Shown: positions 57,436 to 64,000 of the stretch, one piece after another | Layout: each line of letters opens with the position of its first letter | How positions within the stretch are numbered: position 1 is the stretch's first letter | Source: Pseudomonadota bacterium | GTDB lineage: Bacteria; Pseudomonadota; Gammaproteobacteria; Burkholderiales; Gallionellaceae | DNA: 64,000 nt | Reading direction: 5' to 3' | Assembly: GCA_021783995.1 (NCBI GenBank) | Contig: JAJXTH010000003.1 | Location: forward strand, 68,058 to 132,057 | Made by a program: the position numbers and the translations under genes | The notes under the pieces: model-generated | Told to the model about the DNA's origin: nothing | Seen by the model: only the letters and a program-made list of their open reading frames with translations | Database searches by the model: none

Positions 57436-57693
57436 ATGGCATCGAAAAAGGGCGGCGGCAGTACCAGTAACGGCCGCGACTCGCACTCGAAACGACTCGG
57501 CGTGAAGAGCTACGGCGGCGAACTGATCTCTGCGGGCAGCATCATCGTTCGCCAGCGCGGAACAGAATTCCATCGCGGCGAGAACGTCGGCATGGGCAAG
57601 GATCACACGCTGTTCGCATTGGTGACAGGGCGCGTGGTGTTCGCGATCAAGGGCGCACAAAAGCGCAGGACTGTTTCGATCGTTCCGGCTTAA
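57436..57693 (+). CDS. rpmA: 50S ribosomal protein L27
   Basis: The 85-residue protein starts [22 protein letters not shown], the N-terminal tail that reaches the peptidyl-transferase centre, followed by [20 protein letters not shown]. No cleavable N-terminal extension as in Firmicutes is present. AAGGAG precedes the ATG, 11 bp after the rplU stop. Confidence 0.98.
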   Translation: MASKKGGGSTSNGRDSHSKRLGVKSYGGELISAGSIIVRQRGTEFHRGENVGMGKDHTLFALVTGRVVFAIKGAQKRRTVSIVPA

Positions 57694-58827
<1,134 letters not shown>

Positions 58828-58830
58828 AAA

Positions 58831-58851
58831 CAGGATGCAGGATTGAGGATG
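58831..58851. repeat. Heptamer repeat forming the proB ribosome-binding site and start codon
   Basis: Three in-register units (CAGGATG, CAGGATT, GAGGATG) occupy the short obg-proB gap. The last one contains the proB ATG (58849-58851), and the AGGA and GAGG strings can act as ribosome-binding sites. Confidence 0.6.
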
Positions 58852-59967
58852 AAAACAGTACTGACAAATTGCCGGCGCATCGTCGTCAAGGTGGGCAGCA
58901 GCCTCGTTACAAACCAGGGAGCAGGCCTCGACCTTGAGGCGCTTGCCAACTGGGCAAGGCAGATCGCCTCTCTCAATGCGCGAGGCTATGAAGTTGTCCT
59001 GGTGTCATCCGGCGCAATCGCGGAAGGCATGCAACGTTTGAACTGGCATACCCGTCCCGTTGCGCTTCACGAGCTTCAGGCGGCCGCCGCGGTAGGACAG
59101 ATGGGTCTGGTCCAGGCTTATGAAACCTGCTTCCGCAGACACGCCCTGCATGCGGCCCAGTTGCTCCTTACCCACGCAGACCTTGCAGACCGCGAGCGCT
59201 ATCTCAACGCTCGCGCAACGCTCACCACCCTGCTCGCGCTCAAGGTGATCCCCATCATCAACGAGAACGATACCGTGGTCACGGACGAGATCAAGTTCGG
59301 CGACAACGACACGCTGGGCGCGCTGGTCACCAACTTGATCGATGCAGACGCGCTGGTGATCCTGACCGATCAGAGCGGCCTTTATACTGCAGACCCGCGC
59401 AAGAATTCCGGTGCAACCCTGGTCAGCACGGCCACGGCCGGAGACGCCGAACTCGAGAAAATGGCGGGTGGAGCCGGCAGCAGCATAGGCCGCGGCGGCA
59501 TGATCACGAAGATACTCGCCGCCAAGCGCGCTGCAAGAAGCGGAGCGCACACCGCGATCGCTTCAGGGCATGAACCGGATGTTCTGACGAGGCTCTTCGA
59601 AGGAGAGGCCATAGGCACGCTGCTCGTCGCACCATCCCTCCCGCTTGCCTCGCGCAAGCAATGGCTCGCAGGCCACCTTCAGGTAGCAGGAAAGCTCGTG
59701 CTGGACGATGGCGCAATCAGGGCGATAGCCAGCGAAGGCAAGAGCATTCTGCCGATCGGCGTGAAGCATGTCTTCGGAGAGTTCCAGCGAGGATCCGTAA
59801 TCGCATGCGTCAGCGAAAGCGGCTCGGACATTGCCAGAGGGCTCGTCAACTACAGCAGCGAAGAGGCGGCACGAATCAAGGGGCATGCAAGCCGCGAGAT
59901 CGCATCCATCCTGGGCTATGGGGGAGATGCCGAAATCGTGCACAGGGACAACCTCGTCCTGCTGTAA
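58849..59967 (+). CDS. proB: Glutamate 5-kinase
   Basis: ProB phosphorylates glutamate in the first step of proline synthesis. The 372-residue protein has an amino-acid kinase domain ([50 protein letters not shown]) and a C-terminal PUA domain (about 280-372). ATG 58849 gives [21 protein letters not shown] 58843 would add two residues. Start and ribosome-binding site lie within heptamer repeats. It is 21 bp after obg, the conserved obg-proB order. Confidence 0.96.
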   Translation: MKTVLTNCRRIVVKVGSSLVTNQGAGLDLEALANWARQIASLNARGYEVVLVSSGAIAEGMQRLNWHTRPVALHELQAAAAVGQMGLVQAYETCFRRHALHAAQLLLTHADLADRERYLNARATLTTLLALKVIPIINENDTVVTDEIKFGDNDTLGALVTNLIDADALVILTDQSGLYTADPRKNSGATLVSTATAGDAELEKMAGGAGSSIGRGGMITKILAAKRAARSGAHTAIASGHEPDVLTRLFEGEAIGTLLVAPSLPLASRKQWLAGHLQVAGKLVLDDGAIRAIASEGKSILPIGVKHVFGEFQRGSVIACVSESGSDIARGLVNYSSEEAARIKGHASREIASILGYGGDAEIVHRDNLVLL

Positions 59968-60251
59968 TCCGCATTGCGCGGGAAGCCGCAGCTTTGCGCC
60001 GGCTGTAGCTTCAATCCGCCGCATTCCACAAGAACAGGTTCTGACGATTAACTGTATCAGCCATCCCTGTCGACTCATGATATGGTTGACATGCTAATTT
60101 TGTGCGATACTTCACTGCTTACAATTAGCCAATTTTTATACAATACCATTCGATAAATCATATGGCGACTGCATAATAAGGCGCTTTTCAAGCCAGGAAC
60201 GCTAGCAATGAATCCATCTTCAACTAATGCATACCAGGTGAAAGGCACAGA
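59968..60251. other. Intergenic region upstream of the methyltransferase gene
   Basis: This 284-base gap becomes AT-rich from about 60060. TTGACA at 60086-60091 is a perfect -35, and the best -10 at standard spacing is TACTTC (60108-60113). TATACAAT at 60137-60144 is a second possible -10. A promoter for the next gene is likely, but which one is used cannot be decided. No terminator for proB is clear. Confidence 0.45.
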
Positions 60252-61106
60252 ATGAGCGAACTCCCGTCAAGCTTTGCGTCTTACAACAAAAGCCCCTATT
60301 TAAGCATAAAGCACTCTACGTATTTTGATATTTACGACAAGCTATTTTCCCCTTATGTGGGAAAAAAAATCGTGTTTGTGGAAGTAGGTGTTCTGAATGG
60401 CGGTTCCCTGTTCATGTGGCGGGATTTTTTTGGTGAAAACGCCAGGATCATCGGTATAGACTTCAGTCCGCTTGCAAAGAAATGGGAGGCGAGCGGCTTT
60501 GAAATCTTCATCGGCAATCAGTCAGATGAAAAATTCTGGGATGATTTCAAAGAAAAAATCGGTCCTGTCGATATTCTGCTCGATGACGGCGGCCATACTT
60601 ATGAACAACAGATCACCACGGTTGTGTCTATGGTCCCAGCGATAAAAGATGGCGGCCTTTTAGTCGTTGAAGACACACACACATCCTATATGAAAGAGTT
60701 TGGTGCCCCATCCAGACAATCGTTCATATCGTATTCCAAAAACATTGTTGATGGCATAAACCATAGATTCGGCCTCTTAAAATCGGACAGACCGTTTGAA
60801 AACAATATTCATTCAGTTTCTTTTTTTGAATCGTTTGTGGCATTCAACATTGACAGGAAATTGGTCGCCATCGAATCCATCCCCGTGAACAATGGAGGAC
60901 AGCCATCAGAATCCATAGATTACAGATATAAGGATGACTCTCTCGCTCAGGCATTAGGCAAAGCGCATGCGAGATTACGCTTCCTGGAAAGCGCTCCTTT
61001 GATCGGATTTTTTGCACGAAACATATTTTCACGAATTTCAATTCTATATACTGTTCTGGTGAACAAAAAAAACAACATTTCACTTCAGAAATACTTCAGA
61101 TACTGA
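60252..61106 (+). CDS. SAM-dependent methyltransferase, CmcI/TylF-like
   Basis: The 284-residue protein has a class I methyltransferase core: VEVGVLNGGSLFMWRDFFG (SAM site), IIGIDFSP, DILLDDGGHTYEQQ and LLVVEDTHTSY. This arrangement resembles sugar and antibiotic O-methyltransferases of the CmcI, MycE and TylF groups. Such enzymes often methylate sugars of surface polysaccharides; the substrate here is unknown. AAAGG seven bases upstream supports ATG 60252. Its codons are clearly more A/T-rich than those of neighbours (AAA-rich, ATA, TTT), and it stands alone between proB and ybbA, which suggests horizontal gain. Confidence 0.8.
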   Translation: MSELPSSFASYNKSPYLSIKHSTYFDIYDKLFSPYVGKKIVFVEVGVLNGGSLFMWRDFFGENARIIGIDFSPLAKKWEASGFEIFIGNQSDEKFWDDFKEKIGPVDILLDDGGHTYEQQITTVVSMVPAIKDGGLLVVEDTHTSYMKEFGAPSRQSFISYSKNIVDGINHRFGLLKSDRPFENNIHSVSFFESFVAFNIDRKLVAIESIPVNNGGQPSESIDYRYKDDSLAQALGKAHARLRFLESAPLIGFFARNIFSRISILYTVLVNKKNNISLQKYFRY

Positions 61107-61142
61107 ATTCAGCCGCAGCGAATGAAAAGCTGCATTCAAACA

Positions 61143-61814
61143 TCAACCCTGAACTACTTTACCTCCGGAAAGGCAGAACTGCCTTCCGCAACGCCTGGCC
61201 AACACCTCGTCATGCGTGACGAGCAGCAGCGTTGCGCCCTTTAGGCTATTCAACTCGAACATCAGATCGATGACCTGGGATGCCGTATCCGCATCCAGAT
61301 TCCCGGTGGGCTCGTCCGCGAACAGGATCTTCGGTTGCACGACAAAGGCGCGGGCCAACGCGACGCGCTGCTGCTCGCCGCCTGACAGATGTCTGGGCAG
61401 ATGATGGCTGCGATCAGCAAGCCCCACGGCTACCAGGGACTCCATCGCGCGCGACTTTGCATCCTTCACGCCTTTCAGCTCCAGAGGCAGCATCACGTTT
61501 TCAAGCGCGCTCAAAGCCGGCATGAGCTGAAAGGACTGGAACACGAAGCCTGCAAGCTCTGCCCTAAGACGCGCCCGCCCGTCCTCGTCGAGCAGAAAAA
61601 TATCCTGCCCTCCGAGCATCACGGTCCCGCTGCTTGGCACATCGAGGCCCGCGAGTAGCCCGAGCAGCGTTGACTTCCCGGAGCCCGAAGCGCCAACGAT
61701 GGCGACGCTCTCCCCCTCTGATGCCGAGAAACTCACCTCATGAAGGATCGTGAGCTTACTGCCTCCACTCGATACTTGCTTGCCAAGGCCTATCGCCTGC
61801 ACAATTGCACTCAT
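61143..61814 (-). CDS. ybbA: ABC transporter ATP-binding protein, LolD/YbbA type
   Basis: The 223-residue ATPase has Walker A (GASGSGKST), signature LSGGEQQRVALARAF, Walker B (ILFADEP) and the H-loop LLVTHDE. It belongs to the MacB/LolD/YbbA group of mechanotransmission transporters. Its place head-to-head with tesA matches E. coli ybbA-tesA, where YbbA partners the permease YbbP. No permease gene lies directly beside it in the window. ATG 61814 gives MSAIVQAIGLG; the frame further upstream is antisense to tesA. The start codon shares the tetranucleotide CATG with the tesA start. Confidence 0.9.
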   Translation of the reverse strand: MSAIVQAIGLGKQVSSGGSKLTILHEVSFSASEGESVAIVGASGSGKSTLLGLLAGLDVPSSGTVMLGGQDIFLLDEDGRARLRAELAGFVFQSFQLMPALSALENVMLPLELKGVKDAKSRAMESLVAVGLADRSHHLPRHLSGGEQQRVALARAFVVQPKILFADEPTGNLDADTASQVIDLMFELNSLKGATLLLVTHDEVLARRCGRQFCLSGGKVVQG

Positions 61815-62418
61815 GAGAAACTCATCCTTCCAGACCTTTCTGTTGCTGGCCATGTTGTGGCTGCCCATATCCGCGCATGCCGAAAAGAATATACTGATAT
61901 TCGGCGACAGCCTTTCAGCAGGCTACGGCCTGGATATCCCGGAGAGCTGGCCCTATCTTCTGCAGCAGAAAATCGACAGCCAAGGCTACAGGGTAATCAA
62001 CGGCAGCATCAGCGGCGAGACCTCACTTGGGGGCCGTGAACGCATCGCGGAGCTGCTCAGGCAATACCACCCTTCGGTCGTTATCCTCGAACTCGGCGCG
62101 AACGACGGCCTGCGCGGGTACAGCCTCTCAGAAACAGAGACGAATTTAAACGCCATGCTGAGTCAGATTGCAATGGCCCGCGCCCAGGCGCTTCTGATAG
62201 GCATGAGACTTCCGCCCAATTACGGCTCTTCTTACACCGGGAAATTCCAGGACATGTACGCAAGGATCGCAAAGAACAACCGCGTCAGGCTTCTGCCCTT
62301 CCTGCTCGACGGCGTGAAAGAAAACCAGTTCCAGGCCGACAACCTACATCCTTCTGCCGATGCGCAGCCGCACATCATGGAGAACGTATTGCAAGCCCTG
62401 AAGCCTCTGCTTCGCTAG
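61813..62418 (+). CDS. tesA: Periplasmic acyl-CoA thioesterase I / lysophospholipase (GDSL family)
   Basis: TesA hydrolyses acyl thioesters and esters in the periplasm. The 201-residue protein has a signal peptide (MRNSSFQTFLLLAMLWLPISAHA), block I IFGDSLSAGYG with the nucleophile Ser, block III GANDGLRG and block V DNLHPSADA with the Asp-His pair. ATG 61813 lies in the same CATG as the divergent ybbA start, and its stop lies in the same CTAG as the convergent sppA stop. The gene thus has no intergenic DNA on either side, and its promoter must be within ybbA. Confidence 0.94.
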   Translation: MRNSSFQTFLLLAMLWLPISAHAEKNILIFGDSLSAGYGLDIPESWPYLLQQKIDSQGYRVINGSISGETSLGGRERIAELLRQYHPSVVILELGANDGLRGYSLSETETNLNAMLSQIAMARAQALLIGMRLPPNYGSSYTGKFQDMYARIAKNNRVRLLPFLLDGVKENQFQADNLHPSADAQPHIMENVLQALKPLLR

Positions 62419-63356
62419 CGCAGCGCGAATCCACCAATCGCAGAATAGCCGATCGCGCTCATCACGCCCGCGCCGAAACGCTTGGCCAGCCTGTCGGCAA
62501 TCCCTTCCTTCACCGTGTAATCGACGACATTTTCAGCCTTGATCACATCGCGCGCGACGGATTCAACGCTGCCATAGCCGTCCGCCAGTCCCATCTCGAC
62601 TCCAGCCTGGCCGTTCCACACAAGACCGCTGAAGGTGTCCGGCGTTTCCTTTAGCCTAGCCCCCCTGCCCTGCCTCACCACAGCGATGAACTGCTGGTGT
62701 ATCTGTTCCAGCATCTGCTTGGCATACGCCTCCTGATCTGGACGCAGTGCCGAGAACGGATCCAAAAATCCCTTGTTGGATCCAGCAGTCAGCAGGCGTC
62801 GCTCAACACCCAGTTTCTCCATCGTTCCGGTGAAGCCGAAGCCATCCATCAGCACGCCTATCGAGCCTATCAGGCTCGCCTTGTCGACGAAGATCTTGTC
62901 AGCCGCGGCAGCGACATAATAGCCGCCGGACGCGCACACGTCTCCCGCCACGACATAGAGCGGAATAGAAGGATACTTCGCGCGCAGCCTGCGAATCTCA
63001 TCATTGATCTGGCCTGCCTGCACCGGACTTCCGCCTGGGCTATTGATGTGGAGGATCACGCCCTTGGTGTCCTTGTCCTTGAACGCATCCTGCAGACTGG
63101 AAATCATGTTGTCTGCACTCGCGGGGCTATCGGCTGCGATCACGCCTTCCATGTCCACGAGAGCCGTATGCTCACCCGAGCTCAGTGCGCCGTCGCTCTT
63201 GCCTATCCATCCCATCAGCGCAAAGAACACGAGAAAGAGGTACGCCAGCGTCAGCGTCTTGAAGAATATGCCCCAGTGCCGCGCACGGCGCTGCTCCTGC
63301 ACCGCCGACATCGCGAGTTTTTCCAGAACATTGCGTTCCCAGTTTTGATCCGACAT
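62415..63356 (-). CDS. sppA: Signal peptide peptidase SppA, short form
   Basis: This 313-residue S49 peptidase cleaves signal peptides left in the membrane. One transmembrane helix (about 32-52) is followed by a single protease domain with INSPGGSPVQAG, the nucleophile Ser in DVCASGGYYVAAAADKI and the Lys in DKASLIGSIGVLMDGFGF. It is the half-size form rather than the E. coli duplicated form. ATG 63356 gives MSDQNWERNVLEKLA. The stop overlaps that of tesA. It follows a HAD phosphatase by 19 bp. Confidence 0.94.
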   Translation of the reverse strand: MSDQNWERNVLEKLAMSAVQEQRRARHWGIFFKTLTLAYLFLVFFALMGWIGKSDGALSSGEHTALVDMEGVIAADSPASADNMISSLQDAFKDKDTKGVILHINSPGGSPVQAGQINDEIRRLRAKYPSIPLYVVAGDVCASGGYYVAAAADKIFVDKASLIGSIGVLMDGFGFTGTMEKLGVERRLLTAGSNKGFLDPFSALRPDQEAYAKQMLEQIHQQFIAVVRQGRGARLKETPDTFSGLVWNGQAGVEMGLADGYGSVESVARDVIKAENVVDYTVKEGIADRLAKRFGAGVMSAIGYSAIGGFALR

Positions 63357-63375
63357 ATCGTTCCTCAAGTTTCAA

Positions 63376-64000
63376 TCATGCGTGGCTCTCGAACCAGGCA
63401 CTCAGCTCCCCGAAATCGCGCACCAGCGCCAACGGTTCCAGGGCAAGCAGCTCTTTTTCAGGGTGGGCGCCGAAAGATACGGCCACCGCATCGACCTCAG
63501 CATTCCTGGCGAGCTGCACATCGTGCGTCGTGTCTCCCACCATCAGTGTTCGTTCGGCACTGACACCCAATTCGTCCATCAGTTCAAAAAGCATCGCAGG
63601 ATGCGGTTTCGAATGGGTCTGATCTGCCGTGCGCGTCGCATGAAAATAAGACCTCATTCCTGTCGCGTCGAGAGCCCGGCTCAATCCTGCTGCGCTCTTT
63701 CCCGTCGCAACTCCCAGCGCATAGCCTTTGCCATGCAGCTCGGCTATCGTCTCCTTCGCTCCTCTGAAAAGCGGAATCTCCTGATCCTGCGCCAGGAAAT
63801 GATGGCGATACCTGTCAGCCAGCTGTCCATGCATCGACTCTGGCGCATCGGGCACTGCATGGCGCAACGCCTGCGACAAACCCAGGCCTATCACGTGGCG
63901 CGCAGCCTCGTCACTTGGCACCTGCAAACCCAGATCCCTGCAGGCGGCCTGTATCGATCCCGCGATCACTGCGGTGGAGTCCATCAGCGTGCCGTCCCAA
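63376..64000 (-). CDS. HAD-family phosphatase, gph-like (partial, cut by window end)
   Basis: The frame is open to the last base. Just at the edge it reads WDGTLMDSTAV, the second half of HAD motif I, so the true start is a few codons beyond the window. The rest has a helical cap, motif II in GVATGKSAAGL, and KPHPAML followed by MVGDTTHDVQLARNAEVDAV (motifs III and IV). It is a subfamily IA phosphatase similar to phosphoglycolate phosphatase; the substrate is unknown. It is the second gph-like gene in the window. The sppA gene follows after 19 bp and is probably co-transcribed. Confidence 0.9.
   Translation of the reverse strand, partial: WDGTLMDSTAVIAGSIQAACRDLGLQVPSDEAARHVIGLGLSQALRHAVPDAPESMHGQLADRYRHHFLAQDQEIPLFRGAKETIAELHGKGYALGVATGKSAAGLSRALDATGMRSYFHATRTADQTHSKPHPAMLFELMDELGVSAERTLMVGDTTHDVQLARNAEVDAVAVSFGAHPEKELLALEPLALVRDFGELSAWFESHA

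Overview
The window is a stretch of chromosome from an autotrophic betaproteobacterium, most likely of the Nitrosomonadales/Gallionellaceae type. This placement is inferred from gene content and protein character, not from a search. The evidence is a cbbQ-cbbO rubisco-activase pair at the left edge, three large c-di-GMP sensor proteins, an E. coli-like one-piece tmRNA, gene orders seen in beta- and gammaproteobacteria, and moderately GC-rich coding throughout. Almost everything is core genome, and only two short patches look accessory.

Layout: 1-2162 holds the end of cbbQ and all of cbbO (+). 2278-8074 holds two multi-domain GGDEF sensor proteins (+), one with a LOV-type PAS domain, closed by a 16-bp perfect inverted-repeat terminator. 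8143-16537 is the minus-strand rimP-nusA-infB-rbfA-truB-rpsO-pnp operon. 16649-22465 carries nadE, an OmpA-like porin, rlmB and rnr (-); a tRNA-Leu(CAG) is divergent from rnr. 22761-40625 is a nearly gap-free 18-kb minus-strand run that reads gyrA-serC-serA-pheA-hisC-aroF-TMEM175-tyrA-aroA::cmk-rpsA-ihfB, a terminator, then lapA-lapB-pyrF-rfaE1-hldD. It is an expanded version of the known mixed-function supraoperon (gyrA-serC-pheA-hisC-tyrA-aroA-cmk-rpsA), joined to the lipopolysaccharide-control and heptose genes.

40789-42205 is ubiG-gph (+). 42206-44205 is a small accessory patch: a decayed copy of the tmRNA 3' end, a Fic-protein remnant, an AT-rich stretch with a palindrome, a small unknown ORF, a YaiI-family gene, and the intact ssrA. 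44230-55021 (-) carries a third GGDEF-EAL protein, sodB, an AddAB-like helicase/nuclease pair and fdxA. 55199-59967 (+) is trxA, rho, rplU-rpmA, obg and proB. 60252-61106 is an AT-richer methyltransferase that looks acquired. The right edge has ybbA/tesA (divergent), sppA (convergent with tesA) and a HAD phosphatase cut by the window end.

The most unusual signal is not a gene. Degenerate tandem heptamers occur at seven places (29868-29956, 38044-38071, 49907-50013, 51938-51965, 52765-52827, 53427-53461, 58831-58851). They sit as in-frame protein insertions or exactly on start and stop codons. Two of them have inverted arms around a short core, and four of the seven lie in the addAB-like operon. 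A different, GC-rich palindromic repeat sits on the ubiG/gph boundary and now encodes the gph N-terminus. Together they suggest short repeat elements that insert into coding DNA and remodel gene ends. I see no CRISPR array, insertion sequence, integrase or prophage.
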